DNA from: Agrobacterium vitis
GTDB lineage: Bacteria; Pseudomonadota; Alphaproteobacteria; Rhizobiales; Rhizobiaceae
NCBI RefSeq assembly: GCF_037039395.1
Contig: NZ_CP146242.1
Coordinates: 992,001 to 1,056,000, forward strand
Length of the DNA: 64,000 nucleotides
Direction of reading: 5' to 3'
In this document: in pieces, positions 45,015-54,463 of the stretch
Layout of the letters: each line of letters starts with the position of its first letter
Position numbering within the stretch: the first letter of the stretch is position 1
The notes under the pieces: model-generated
What the model was told of the DNA's origin: nothing
Databases searched by the model: none
What the model saw: only the letters and a program-made list of their open reading frames with translations
Program-made: the position numbers and the translations under genes

Positions 45015-47101
45015 GAAATCGATCCCAGAATCTTGATTTCGATGCCCTTGGCCAATTCGACATGTGATAGCACCGGCAGGGTTGCAAACAGGCGTTCAAT
45101 AATCATGCGCACATAAGACCGCGTTTCCGGCGACGTGACAAGCACGAAAGGCAGGCCGCGGTCCATGAATTCACGGATAACCCGGCTTGCCTGTTCGCTG
45201 AACTCTTCCAGCGACCGCGGGTCGATATCGAATTCGACAACCTCGCCCTTGTTGTCGCGCTTGAGGGCCTGGTGGAAGACCAGATCCCATTTGCTGCCCA
45301 GACGCAAGACCCGCAGCACGCCATTGTCGGTCAGATCGCCGCACAATTGCTGCGCCATTCGCACGCGCACATGCTCGACGATCTGCTCGGTCTTGCGTAC
45401 ATGCGGCGCCAGTTCGGCCACGGCCTCGAGGATCAAATGCAGGTTACGGATCGACACCCGTTCAGCCAACAACAGTTTCAGCACGGCTTGCAAGCCGGAA
45501 TAGGACATATGCGAGGAGCAGATTTCGTCTGCCAGCTTCTTATATTCAGGATCGAGCCGATCGATCAGGATTTTCACGTCCTTATAGGACAAGAGCTGCG
45601 GCAGATTGTTGCGGATAACCTCGCTCAAATGAGTCAGAACGACAGAGACATTGTCGATTGGATGGAAACCTTCACGCTTCAGATCTTCGGTAAAGGCTTC
45701 CATGATCGACACGGCTGGCATGCCAAAGGCGGGTTCGCGAATTTCGTCGCCGGGAATGCGCGGCTTGCGGCCATTGCCGGTGACAACAAGCACTTCGCCA
45801 ACCCGCAACAGGTTCGAGGCGATGGTCGTGCCGTGGACCCGAATATGATAAGACTTGTCCGGGATGGCGATATCATCCGTCACCTTGATTTCAGGCACGA
45901 CAAAACCGTATTGGCTGGCGAATTTCTTGCGCATCTTGCCGACGCGGAAAGCAAGTTCCTGATGCGAGCCAAGCAGGCGGGTAGAAACCAGCTTGCCGAG
46001 CGCCAACTCGATCTCGGAGGTTTTCAGCACGCTCTTGACCGAATCCTTTTCGGCTTCCTTGTTCTGAATAACCTTCTTTTCCTCGACCTGGCGCTTCGCA
46101 AGGTTGACGGCTTCCACCTGGCGGGGAATGTACCAGCTGCCGAACGCCATGATGCCACCCAGGATCACGAAGGGCAGCAAGGGCAGGCCCGGAATGATCG
46201 CCAGAAGGAACATCAGACCGGAGGCAACCGACAACGCGCGCGGATAGCCGCTCAGCTGGTTGATGACCGCTTCGTCCGTGGACCCGGCATTGCCGCCACG
46301 GGTGACGAGCAGGCCGGCGGCGAGCGAGACGATCAGAGCGGGAATCTGCGAGACCAGACCATCGCCCACCGAAAGCTTGACGAACACATCGGCTGCTTCG
46401 CTGATCGGCATGCCATGGCGGAAGTAACCGATGATAATGCCACCGAAGATATTGATGGCGGTGATGATCAGACCAGCGACCGCATCGCCGCGCACGAATT
46501 TCGAGGCACCGTCCATGGCGCCGAAGAAGGAGCTTTCCTGCTCCAGTTCCTTGCGCCGGCGTTGTGCTTCGCTTTCCTCGATGATCCCCGCCGAGAGATC
46601 GGCATCGATCGCCATCTGCTTGCCGGGAATGGCATCCAGCGTGAATCGGGCGCCGACTTCCGCGATACGGGTGGCACCCTTGGTGATGACGATGAAGTTG
46701 ACGGTGACCAGGATCGCAAACACGATCAGACCGATCACGAAATCGCCGGACATGACCAGGTTGGCAAAACCGGCAATGACACTGCCCGCCGCATCATGAC
46801 CCTGATGACCATGCGACAGGATAACCCGGGTCGTCGCGATATTCAGCGACAGGCGCACCATGGTCGAAATCAGAAGAATGGTCGGGAAAGAGGAGAAATC
46901 CAGCGGCCGTTGTATCCAGAGCGACACCATCAGGATCAGAACGGAAAGGGCAATGGAAAACGCCAGCCCCATATCGATCAGGAAGGGTGGGATCGGCAGA
47001 AAGAGAATGCAGAGAATAGCGACAATGCCCATGGCAAAGCCGATTTCTCGGCCGCGATTATTGGCAATTGTCGGAAGTGAGGTCGTCGGTGCTTGCGCCA
47101 T
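45011..47101 (-). CDS. flhA: Flagellar export apparatus protein
   Basis: 696 residues: an N-terminal membrane domain of about eight helices (to about 330) including the FHIPEP-family signature area ([25 protein letters not shown]), then a large cytoplasmic domain that docks substrate-chaperone complexes. The length is typical. It is the central, proton-coupled component of the export gate. The order fliQ-flhA-fliR with ATGA coupling to fliR is preserved. An unusually long antisense frame opposite this gene is a by-product of its codon composition. Confidence 0.96.
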   Translation of the reverse strand: MAQAPTTSLPTIANNRGREIGFAMGIVAILCILFLPIPPFLIDMGLAFSIALSVLILMVSLWIQRPLDFSSFPTILLISTMVRLSLNIATTRVILSHGHQGHDAAGSVIAGFANLVMSGDFVIGLIVFAILVTVNFIVITKGATRIAEVGARFTLDAIPGKQMAIDADLSAGIIEESEAQRRRKELEQESSFFGAMDGASKFVRGDAVAGLIITAINIFGGIIIGYFRHGMPISEAADVFVKLSVGDGLVSQIPALIVSLAAGLLVTRGGNAGSTDEAVINQLSGYPRALSVASGLMFLLAIIPGLPLLPFVILGGIMAFGSWYIPRQVEAVNLAKRQVEEKKVIQNKEAEKDSVKSVLKTSEIELALGKLVSTRLLGSHQELAFRVGKMRKKFASQYGFVVPEIKVTDDIAIPDKSYHIRVHGTTIASNLLRVGEVLVVTGNGRKPRIPGDEIREPAFGMPAVSIMEAFTEDLKREGFHPIDNVSVVLTHLSEVIRNNLPQLLSYKDVKILIDRLDPEYKKLADEICSSHMSYSGLQAVLKLLLAERVSIRNLHLILEAVAELAPHVRKTEQIVEHVRVRMAQQLCGDLTDNGVLRVLRLGSKWDLVFHQALKRDNKGEVVEFDIDPRSLEEFSEQASRVIREFMDRGLPFVLVTSPETRSYVRMIIERLFATLPVLSHVELAKGIEIKILGSIS

Positions 47102-47238
47102 GTCCTGTTCCGTCTCTTCATGAGAAGGCTGGCGGAACGAGAATCCGCCATTATGGCGACAGGACTAGCGGACAAAGCTTGCGCGAGGATGCCCTTATCT
47201 CAAGGCGAATGTCTCAGGCCGAACGGCTGCGGATTGCT

Positions 47239-47505
47239 TTAAAACCCTGATTGGACCCGGGAAAACACCAGATTGGCAAAAATCGAAATTTGGGAACCCA
47301 CGAAGGGAGCGGAAATACCGATCGTCACCATGATCGCAACGATTTTCGGGACGAATGTCAGGGTCATTTCCTGGATCTGGGTCAATGCCTGGATCAGGGC
47401 GACCACGACGCCGACGATCATCGCCGCCAGAACGGCTGGCCCCGAGGCAACCAGCACGGTCCATACAGCGGCGCGCATGATATCGAGGGCATCAGCTTCA
47501 TTCAT
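47239..47505 (-). CDS. fliQ: Flagellar export-gate protein
   Basis: 88 residues from MNEADALDIMRAAVW, the normal FliQ length; longer upstream readings are not FliQ-like. Two membrane helices are clear (VLVASGPAVLAAMIVGVVVAL and IVAIMVTIGISAPFVGSQI), with the family turn QALTQIQEMTLTFVPK between them. It assembles with FliP and FliR. It is preceded by a perfect 13-bp hairpin in the gap after flgD. Confidence 0.95.
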   Translation of the reverse strand: MNEADALDIMRAAVWTVLVASGPAVLAAMIVGVVVALIQALTQIQEMTLTFVPKIVAIMVTIGISAPFVGSQISIFANLVFSRVQSGF

Positions 47506-47558
47506 CAGCATTCCTCCAGCGACATCATGCCGCCTGACACGACTCAATTGATAAAGCA

Positions 47559-47592
47559 AAATTCCTCAAATCCCAATCGATTTGAGGAATTT
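47559..47592 (-). terminator. Hairpin between flgD and fliQ
   Basis: A perfect 13-bp AT-rich stem (AAATTCCTCAAAT / ATTTGAGGAATTT) with an 8-base loop; on the minus strand it runs into TTTTGC. It could partly terminate or protect the upstream flagellar mRNA before the export-gate genes. Confidence 0.6.
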
Positions 47593-47656
47593 CACAGTCG
47601 TTAAAGCCTTTTGCATTTTCCATCTCGACCGGTTCCGGCAGAATGGAAATGACCGG

Positions 47657-48112
47657 TCAGGAGCCGCTCGAGAAGTTGACGCCGGTCTGCAACTCTACTG
47701 TGCCACCGCTGCTGGTGGTGAGTGTCACGGCGTCATCGGCGACCTTGACGTTGGAGACAACACCCGTCGTTTCGCCGTCCGAGCTTGTCACCGTCTTGCC
47801 GACGATATCGCCAGCCCGTGTCAAGGCTTCCGCCTGCAACATGGAGCGCAGCAAGGTATTGGTCTTGATGGATTGCTCGACCTGCGAATAAGTTGCAAGC
47901 TGAGACACCTGCTCCGTGGCAGACATCGGATCCGTCGGGTCCTGGTTCTGCAACTGCGCGATCAGAAGCTGAAGGAAGCTGTTATAGTCCATGGATGCGT
48001 CTGCCGCGTCCGAGTTGGCGGATGCGTTGGCGAACGGATTGGTATAAGTCGCCGAACTCGAAGAGGACGAGGAACTCGTTGATGTCGCTGAGGTCGTCGC
48101 GTCTACCGCCAT
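47657..48112 (-). CDS. flgD: Flagellar hook-capping protein (short form)
   Basis: 151 residues. A Ser/Thr-rich N-terminal secretion region is followed by the family motif [18 protein letters not shown] (about 46-63) and [13 protein letters not shown]. The C-terminal part is only about 60 residues ([20 protein letters not shown]), much shorter than enteric FlgD, as usual in rhizobia. It caps the growing hook while FlgE polymerises. Its first codons overlap the last 10 bases of flbT. Confidence 0.93.
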   Translation of the reverse strand: MAVDATTSATSTSSSSSSSSATYTNPFANASANSDAADASMDYNSFLQLLIAQLQNQDPTDPMSATEQVSQLATYSQVEQSIKTNTLLRSMLQAEALTRAGDIVGKTVTSSDGETTGVVSNVKVADDAVTLTTSSGGTVELQTGVNFSSGS

Positions 48113-48552
48113 GGCGCAATCTCCTTGCGGATCTGTTCGATGGTTGCCGGTGCCATTTCCTGGTTGTTCAGGATACGATCCTCGAGCGGATAAAGACCGC
48201 GAATGGCCTTCAACGCATCGAAGGCGCGTCCTGAGACAACCTGGGCATCGATCCGCTTCAGTTCGGCCAGGATCTCGTCATCCTGGAAGCAGGAGAGCAA
48301 CATCACGATCGACTTGCGGAACATGGTCATCGTCTGTTCCTTGCCTTCCGGATTGATGAGAATCATCTGGGCAATGAAATAGAGCTGGCGGAGCGGGGTA
48401 TTGGCGTCTTCCGGCTGGAGCACGTGGTTTTCCAGCAGAAAGGTTACATCGTTCAAGAATTCGAGGGCAACCTTCCGATCGACGCGCAAAACGGCACCAT
48501 TGATAAAGATTCGTTCCCCGGATTTCAGCGAGATTCGCAAGGTGCTCTTCAT
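48103..48552 (-). CDS. flbT: Flagellin mRNA regulator
   Basis: 149 residues with the FlbT family pattern ([20 protein letters not shown] at the start, then [13 protein letters not shown] and [14 protein letters not shown]). In Caulobacter, FlbT associates with the 5' leader of flagellin mRNA and controls its stability and translation; related roles are reported in other alphaproteobacteria. It overlaps flaF by four bases (ATGA), and flgD overlaps its end. The flagellin leaders at 61.1-63.9 kb share a two-hairpin structure that it could recognise. Confidence 0.95.
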   Translation of the reverse strand: MKSTLRISLKSGERIFINGAVLRVDRKVALEFLNDVTFLLENHVLQPEDANTPLRQLYFIAQMILINPEGKEQTMTMFRKSIVMLLSCFQDDEILAELKRIDAQVVSGRAFDALKAIRGLYPLEDRILNNQEMAPATIEQIRKEIAPWR

Positions 48553-48896
48553 TTAAGTCCATCCCTGATGATGGTGGTTACATCGATTATGCCTTGGTAA
48601 TTGTCGGATTCCCGCTTTCTGATGCGGTCACATTCCTTCAATATCCAAAGGGCAATTGAAATGAGATTGGCGCGGAGTTCCGTGCCAAGCTGGTTGTCCG
48701 GCTGCTTGAGATCCTCAATGAAGCGGATCCAGACGCGGCACGTATAGTAAAGAGCCTCAATGCCTTCACGACCGTATCGTCCGGCAGTCCGGGCCTGGCT
48801 CAGCAAGTCTATCGATCTGTCGAGAACCTGGCGCTCACGCTCCTTAGCGTCGGCAACCCCATCCTCCATAATCTCATTGTAGGAAAACTGGTACAT
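48549..48896 (-). CDS. flaF: Flagellin synthesis regulator
   Basis: 115 residues starting [21 protein letters not shown], the typical FlaF beginning, followed by a wholly helical small protein ([28 protein letters not shown]). FlaF is needed for flagellin synthesis or secretion in Caulobacter and acts together with, and opposite to, FlbT. It is translationally coupled to flbT through an ATGA overlap and follows flgL by 34 bases. Confidence 0.94.
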   Translation of the reverse strand: MYQFSYNEIMEDGVADAKERERQVLDRSIDLLSQARTAGRYGREGIEALYYTCRVWIRFIEDLKQPDNQLGTELRANLISIALWILKECDRIRKRESDNYQGIIDVTTIIRDGLK

Positions 48897-48930
48897 CTAG
48901 ATTTCCTCTACTCCACCCCACCCTTGATCA

Positions 48931-49998
48931 TCAAAGGTAATCCACAAGGCTGAGCTTCTGCAAGCGTGCGGTCAAGGTGTATGACGTCTCGACCAAAGAT
49001 TGCAGGTTGTTCAAACGGGTCGATGCTTCATAGGCATCCACACCGGTCAAATCGCTTAATTGGTTTTCAATAATGTCCTTCTGGGACGTTAAGGAATCGT
49101 TTGCATTGGTGACCCGTTCCTGGGAAAGGCCCAATTGTGTGCGCTCGTCATTGATGCCGGAAACGGCAAGACCGGAATATTCGATCGCCTTGGAGATCAT
49201 CGCATTGCGGGTTTCGGTCGAGTAATTGCCATTCAGCATTTCGCTGCCGATCACCGAAACAAGGCCCGTATAGCGGAAGCCATCGGAGTTGGCGCTGGAT
49301 GAGCTTTGAATAACTTCGTTTTTGCTGATCCGGCTCGACATTGTCTCATCGGTGGCCGCCGACCAATTGTCCGTCCAGTCCGCCCCGTCAAAGGATGGCT
49401 CAAGGACGTTCTCCATGAAATCGTCCATCTGATCAGCGGTGATGCCACTGACGCCATCATCGTCAGGCGACATGCCGAAATATCCGGAAAACAGATTGTC
49501 GAAATTCTGCTTGGCGTCCGTTTCATTATCGTCGTCATCGATATAGTAGTAATCGGTGATCGGCTTCACATCGGTATTGATGCCAGAAAACAGATATTCA
49601 CCGTTCACAGAGGTATTTGCGGCGTCAATGAAGCTGTCCATTGCGCTTTTCATGGTCTTTTGCGCGGAGTCCAGCGTCGTACTGTCAGTGCTGGTACCAA
49701 GACCAACCAGCGTCGACTGCATTGTCGTTGCTGCCGATGCAATCGTATCCAACGCCGTCTGAGATGCATCGAGACGGGTCGAGACGATGGAATTGGTGTC
49801 CATCAGTGACTGCAAGCGCAGAGAATCCCGGTTGAGATCCACCGCCGAAGAAGTCTTGGCGCCCAATTCTGTTCCGACATCTGCGTATTTGCCGGTCGTC
49901 ACTTCTGTCTGAGCATCCGACATCTGCTTTTGCGCATCACTGATCGTGAGACGCATCGCGTTCTGGATGGTAAGACTGGATATGCTCGATGTCTTCAT
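48931..49998 (-). CDS. flgL: Hook-filament junction protein 2
   Basis: 355 residues with flagellin-like terminal helices: the N-terminus (SSISSLTIQNAMRLTISDAQ) and C-terminus (ASTRLNNLQSLVETSYTLTA) form the D0/D1 coiled coils. The middle (about 140-240) is a variable acidic domain rich in Asp. It joins the FlgK ring to the filament. It begins three bases after the flgK stop, so the two are co-transcribed. Confidence 0.93.
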   Translation of the reverse strand: MKTSSISSLTIQNAMRLTISDAQKQMSDAQTEVTTGKYADVGTELGAKTSSAVDLNRDSLRLQSLMDTNSIVSTRLDASQTALDTIASAATTMQSTLVGLGTSTDSTTLDSAQKTMKSAMDSFIDAANTSVNGEYLFSGINTDVKPITDYYYIDDDDNETDAKQNFDNLFSGYFGMSPDDDGVSGITADQMDDFMENVLEPSFDGADWTDNWSAATDETMSSRISKNEVIQSSSSANSDGFRYTGLVSVIGSEMLNGNYSTETRNAMISKAIEYSGLAVSGINDERTQLGLSQERVTNANDSLTSQKDIIENQLSDLTGVDAYEASTRLNNLQSLVETSYTLTARLQKLSLVDYL

Positions 49999-50001
49999 GG
50001 C

Positions 50002-51456
50002 TTATGCGATCTCCAGGAGGGATTTCAGCATCTCATCGACAGCGTTCATCAGCTTGGTCGAAGCCTTGTAGGACTGCTCGATATCGAGCATCTTCGACAG
50101 TTCTTCATCGAGATTGACGCCGGTCTTGTTCTGATAGGCTTCCGTGGCCCGCTGCGACAAGGCGGATTTGGTTTCATTGGCTGAATCTGCCGTCGAGCGA
50201 TAGCTTTCGAGCCAGCCGACGGAGTTCGAGGCATAGTCAAGGACATTGGAGCTATCCCCGAGGCCTGCCGATGAATCGAAGTCCATGTCATCTTCGAAAC
50301 CCGTGACCAAATCGTCGAGCAATTCCGAATAGCTGACACCTTCCGTCGTATTCCAGGTATAATTCGAGCCATTGGCGCCGCCGTCCCGCAACAGGGTTGG
50401 ATCGCCATCATCCGCGGTTACGTAAGCACTGTTGACCTTGAATGATTCCGAAATACCGGAAACAAGCGTTCCATCTTCCGGCGTCGTGCCATCCTCCCAT
50501 GTGAAGAGGCCCGGCATGTCATTGTCTTTAGTCGATGGCTCCGTTTCCGAAAACATCTTGATCAGCGACCGTGAGGTCTCATCCAACTGCTGCTGCATCT
50601 GCGGCGCAATCGAATCGCGGATCTGCAGATTGGCGGCGATCGACCCTTCCGCCGTGGTGTTTCCACCCGTACCGGCCTTGACGGGAACCCCATCGATATA
50701 GACAGAGTTGCCCTCGGTCGAAGCACCGTAAGCGCCGGTCGAGTCGAATGTCACCGTCCTCGGCTGCTTGTCGAACAACACGGTGCCATCATTGGTGTAC
50801 AGCGCCATGTCGTTGTTATCGCGCTTGACCGACGATACACCGACAATCTTCGAAATATCTGAGACGAGTTTGTCGCGCTGGTCGAGGGCGTCGTTGGGAT
50901 CGTTCCCTGTCGCCGTCGCCTTGACCACAGACTGATTGACGGTCTCAAACTGCGACAGAAGATCGTTGAGCTTGTTGACATCGTCCTTGATGGCGTCGTC
51001 GGCCTGGGCCCGGACGTTACTGATGCCCTCGGCCGTATTGTTAATCGAGGTGGCGACATCCTGGGCTGCGCTGACCGCCGTTTCCGCCAGGGACAATTCA
51101 CTGGGCTGCGCGGCATAGGATTGCATCGCATCCCGCAGCTTATTGATATAGGTCGACGGTGACGATTCGTAGTCGTTACCGCCGAGAAGTGCCTTCAATC
51201 GGTCCAGACCGGTATTGAGCGTATCCTGCCCTTCCGCCTGGGACTGCCCTGAAAGCATCTGCTTTTGCAAGACGGCATCTTCGGAGCGGGTCGTAACGAC
51301 CTGCGCTCCTCCGGTGCTGGTCGAAATAGTGGCAGCGTCACGCTTGACGTAACCTTCCGTCTGGGAGTTGGCAATATTCTTCGACAGAACCTGCGACTGG
51401 ACGCCGGTATTGCCGAGAGAAGTTGTTGCCGTATTCATCGTTGACGAAAGAGACAT
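50002..51456 (-). CDS. flgK: Hook-filament junction protein 1
   Basis: 484 residues. The N-terminus SLSSTMNTATTSLGNTGVQS with NIANSQTEGYVKRDA is the rod/hook-type D0 motif, and the C-terminus SGVNLDEELS-type motif appears here as TGVNLDEELSKMLDIEQSYK with the usual terminal helix. The central domain is shorter than in enteric FlgK. It binds the hook end and nucleates FlgL and filament. It follows flgE by 24 bases. Confidence 0.94.
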   Translation of the reverse strand: MSLSSTMNTATTSLGNTGVQSQVLSKNIANSQTEGYVKRDAATISTSTGGAQVVTTRSEDAVLQKQMLSGQSQAEGQDTLNTGLDRLKALLGGNDYESSPSTYINKLRDAMQSYAAQPSELSLAETAVSAAQDVATSINNTAEGISNVRAQADDAIKDDVNKLNDLLSQFETVNQSVVKATATGNDPNDALDQRDKLVSDISKIVGVSSVKRDNNDMALYTNDGTVLFDKQPRTVTFDSTGAYGASTEGNSVYIDGVPVKAGTGGNTTAEGSIAANLQIRDSIAPQMQQQLDETSRSLIKMFSETEPSTKDNDMPGLFTWEDGTTPEDGTLVSGISESFKVNSAYVTADDGDPTLLRDGGANGSNYTWNTTEGVSYSELLDDLVTGFEDDMDFDSSAGLGDSSNVLDYASNSVGWLESYRSTADSANETKSALSQRATEAYQNKTGVNLDEELSKMLDIEQSYKASTKLMNAVDEMLKSLLEIA

Positions 51457-51480
51457 GACACTGCCTTTAAAAGAATAGGA

Positions 51481-52737
51481 TTACCGCTTCAGACTGATCA
51501 GCGTATCCAGCATATCCGCCGCCGTCTGGAACACCTTGGAATTGGCGCTATAGCTGCGTTGGGACTGGATCATGTTGGTCAGTTCCGTCGCGAGATCGAC
51601 ATTGGAACTTTCAAGCGTCTTGGAATTGATGCTGCCGAAGCTGCCTGTATTGGCAAAGCCAACCACGACCGTGCCAGCATCGGCCGTGACCTGATAGGCC
51701 GTACCGTTGACCGATTTCATATTGTCGGGGCTGGCAACCGTGGCCAGCGCCACCTTGTAAAGATTGGCGCTCGAGCCATCCTGATAGGTCGCAACGATAT
51801 TGCCGCTGCTGTTGACCGTGACGGAGGATGCCGCGCTGGCGCCATTACCATCGACGTCGCCAGTCGAGGAGTTTGCCGCAGCCAGCTGAGTCATATCCGA
51901 CATATCCACCTCGATCGTCTGAGGCGAACTGGTCGTGCTGTCGGTAAAGGTAAATGTCCCGCCACTGGAGACCGCGCCATCGGAATCGAAGGTCAGGGTC
52001 GTGCTGCCGAGAACACCATTGGTATAAGGGAAATTAGTCTCGTCAGTTGCCTCGCTGGTGCGGAAGATATCCGCCTGCCATTCGTTGTCGGCGGTCTTGG
52101 TATAGTAGATGTCATACTGGTTGGCATTGCCAAGGCTGTCATAGGCCACCATGGAACTCTTGAAGGTCCATGTGGCGCTGGCGCTGTTGCTGGACGGCAG
52201 ATCGCTGGTCACGGTATCAGAACCGGACTTCAGGTTACCGTCGATCACTGCATTGGTCGTGGCATTGGCCGAAATGCTGCTGTCCTGGATCTTGACGGGT
52301 TCGAGACCTTCGAAACCGTTGATAACGGAGGCCGGCTCGCCATTTTCGTAGGAATAGCCCAGCAGGGTGTAGCCGGCCGAATTGACCAGATACCCACTGT
52401 CATCGGCCTGGAAATCACCTGCCCGTGTCAGGAAGACGCTGCCCGCTGCATCCTGAACCACGAAATAACCATCGCCCTTGATCGCCAGATCGGTTTCCGA
52501 CGTGCTCGACTGATAAGAGCCTTCCTCGGAAATGCTGTTGACCGTGGTCGTTTGCACGCCACCGGAATTATAGGTTCCACTGCCGGAGGAGCCGACCACC
52601 AGGCTGGAAAATGCGGTTGATACCCGCTTGTAGCCTGTCGTATCCGAGTTTGCGACGTTGTCGCCGACCGTGCTCAGCTTGCTGGCCTGGGCCTGCAAAC
52701 CGGATACGGCTGTATTCATGCTGCCTGAAAGGCTCAT
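51481..52737 (-). CDS. flgE: Flagellar hook protein
   Basis: 418 residues. The N-terminal motif SLSGSMNTAVSGLQAQASKL with VGDNVANSDTTGYKRV and the C-terminal helix (ATELTNMIQSQRSYSANSKVFQTA, described in parts) are diagnostic of FlgE, while the centre is the variable surface domain. It polymerises into the hook under control of FliK and FlgD. It is the first gene after rem; a terminator between them suggests its own promoter in the 130-base gap. Confidence 0.95.
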   Translation of the reverse strand: MSLSGSMNTAVSGLQAQASKLSTVGDNVANSDTTGYKRVSTAFSSLVVGSSGSGTYNSGGVQTTTVNSISEEGSYQSSTSETDLAIKGDGYFVVQDAAGSVFLTRAGDFQADDSGYLVNSAGYTLLGYSYENGEPASVINGFEGLEPVKIQDSSISANATTNAVIDGNLKSGSDTVTSDLPSSNSASATWTFKSSMVAYDSLGNANQYDIYYTKTADNEWQADIFRTSEATDETNFPYTNGVLGSTTLTFDSDGAVSSGGTFTFTDSTTSSPQTIEVDMSDMTQLAAANSSTGDVDGNGASAASSVTVNSSGNIVATYQDGSSANLYKVALATVASPDNMKSVNGTAYQVTADAGTVVVGFANTGSFGSINSKTLESSNVDLATELTNMIQSQRSYSANSKVFQTAADMLDTLISLKR

Positions 52738-52841
52738 ACCACGTCCCCATTCGATCGTCGTGTGAGAAGATTATGAAGTGGGCCTTGCGTGAAGCTGTTT
52801 GAAAAAACGCTTAAGAGCACATTTGGCTGCAAGGCCCTGAA

Positions 52842-52866
52842 AATCTGGCGGCGAGGCCGCCAGATT
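52842..52866 (-). terminator. Terminator between rem and flgE
   Basis: An 11-bp perfect stem (AATCTGGCGGC / GCCGCCAGATT) with a 3-base loop is followed on the minus strand by TTTTC, directly after the rem stop codon. It should separate rem from the hook operon, at least partly. Confidence 0.75.
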
Positions 52867-52867
52867 G

Positions 52868-53539
52868 TTATTTCCAATCAATGCAATATCCGAGGAACCG
52901 CTTGGAATCGACAGGGTCGACACCAAGCTTCTTGCGCAGTTTCTTGCGCAGCTTGCTGATATGGCTTTCGACCACGTTCTCTTCGACTTCTTCGTCGAAG
53001 ATGCCATAGATCGCATTGAAGATCTGAGACTTGGACACGCGCCGGCCGCGATTGGCGACTAGATATTCCAGAATGCGGCGCTCGCGGCGCGGCAAGGGGA
53101 AAATCTCTCCGCCGATCTCGGGATCGCGGCCATCCGAATAAACGCGGATCGCGCCGATTTCGGTATAGTTGGCCACAGCCTTCAGGCGCCGCCGAATTGC
53201 CGCAGCTCTCGCCAGGATTTCCCGCGGGTGGACCGGCTTGCGCACCACGTCATCCACGCCACTGTCAAACAGGGCAAGTGTTGCTTCCAACGATGGCTGG
53301 TCACTGACCGCAATCACCGGAGCCGTCGTACGATCCCGGATGGCCCGTGGCAGATCGCCTGTGCGATCTCCCTGACCAAGCAGAAACGCTTCCACGGCTG
53401 CAACATCGCTATCGGCTGCCGAGGCAACCCATTCACCAAATTCGATCGGGTCAAACCCGGTCGAAGGTATTCCTTCACGTCCAAATAAAGACGTGTATCC
53501 ATTCTTAACGAGCTCGCGCTCATCAACCACTACGATCAT
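52868..53539 (-). CDS. rem: OmpR-type activator of motility genes
   Basis: 223 residues, closely matching Rem of Sinorhizobium meliloti as I remember it ([20 protein letters not shown] at the start; the end [17 protein letters not shown]). The receiver domain is atypical: the C-terminal Lys is present (VVRKPV), but the usual phospho-acceptor Asp pattern is not visible. The winged-helix DNA-binding domain (about 125-220) is intact. In S. meliloti, Rem is made during exponential growth under VisNR control and activates class III flagellar genes. The 336-base upstream region is AT-rich and should carry its promoter. Confidence 0.93.
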   Translation of the reverse strand: MIVVVDERELVKNGYTSLFGREGIPSTGFDPIEFGEWVASAADSDVAAVEAFLLGQGDRTGDLPRAIRDRTTAPVIAVSDQPSLEATLALFDSGVDDVVRKPVHPREILARAAAIRRRLKAVANYTEIGAIRVYSDGRDPEIGGEIFPLPRRERRILEYLVANRGRRVSKSQIFNAIYGIFDEEVEENVVESHISKLRKKLRKKLGVDPVDSKRFLGYCIDWK

Positions 53540-53875
53540 TCGTCCGCCTCCGAATCAGTGTGGTGCTTCAACACGACAATGGGTACGAATCGGGGGGTAA
53601 AACGACAACTGTAGAAAGTTAATGATAGTTATTAATAGTTGATTAAGATTTTAGGGGTGATTTGACCTACATCTTGTGTCATCGCCGTTAACCACATACT
53701 ATTTTTCTGTGAAAAAGGTTAACAAAACGCTTGCAAAGCCGCGAGCACATGAAAAAATTATTCGATGCTAATGTGGGCAAGATCAGGGCAGGCAATCAAC
53801 CAAAGATTGTTTTTGCTGACAGAATGGCATTGTGATCTCTGACAGAGAAGCCATCATTTCCGGCGTGTCAGGTTG
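53540..53875. other. AT-rich region upstream of rem
   Basis: About 336 bases without a gene. The half next to rem is AT-rich, with repeated AACTAT/ATTAAT-like words near 53620-53650, a plausible promoter/activator region for rem. I cannot assign a binding motif. Confidence 0.4.
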
Positions 53876-54463
53876 TTATTGCTGACAAAATTGCCGCGCA
53901 TTCGCGGTCCAGTTGCCGTATCCGGTTGCAACGAGATTGGCGATAACCCGACAAACATAGCGCTTTTGGGCTGGATCGTTGTTTGGGCCTGCATGATAAC
54001 GCGCAACTGCCATTGTCCAGGTTTCGTGTCTTCCATGCAACGCAACCAGGAATTTTGCGGCATATTCGACGTTCCGTTTCGGGTCGAACATCTCTTCGAG
54101 CGAGTGGAAATTCTCGTGATGGAAATAATGGTTGATCTGCATGCAACCAATATCGATCAATTTCGCGCCCTGCTGCTTGGCCAGCGCGAAGGTTTGCATG
54201 GCATCTGTCATGGAATCGGGGAACAGGGCCTTGCCCTCGACATTGAGAGCGTAAGGCTGAAGTGACCCTTTGCGTCCGGTTTCCGTAAGGCCAACCGAAT
54301 AGAGGATCCCCTCGGGGATCCCATATTTGGCCGCAGCATTGCTAATTTCGCGCTCGCATAATCCTGCTGAAGCCGAAGCATGGCTCTCGTTACAGGTAAA
54401 GCTGACCGCTGCCGCCAGAAGCATTGCCGCCGGTGCCCACCGTACCAGAACGTGCCGCATCAT
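53876..54463 (-). CDS. Lytic transglycosylase-like protein of the flagellar cluster
   Basis: About 195 residues from the ATG at 54463, with GGAGG 8 bases upstream. The N-terminal segment APAAMLLAAAVSFTC is a signal peptide. The SLT domain has GILYSVGLTETGRKGS with catalytic Glu61, then KLIDIGCMQINHYFH and ARYHAGPN, so the GxMQIN and AxxYHAG family motifs are intact. It would open peptidoglycan for the flagellar rod, replacing the muramidase domain missing from the rod-binding protein. Its first 74 bases lie inside the end of fliK. Confidence 0.85.
   Translation of the reverse strand: MMRHVLVRWAPAAMLLAAAVSFTCNESHASASAGLCEREISNAAAKYGIPEGILYSVGLTETGRKGSLQPYALNVEGKALFPDSMTDAMQTFALAKQQGAKLIDIGCMQINHYFHHENFHSLEEMFDPKRNVEYAAKFLVALHGRHETWTMAVARYHAGPNNDPAQKRYVCRVIANLVATGYGNWTANARQFCQQ

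Noticed and set aside
45272..47080. A 602-codon open frame antisense to flhA
   Set aside because: Composition is His/Asp/Gln-rich as expected for the reverse frame of a membrane protein gene; flhA on the other strand is unmistakable.
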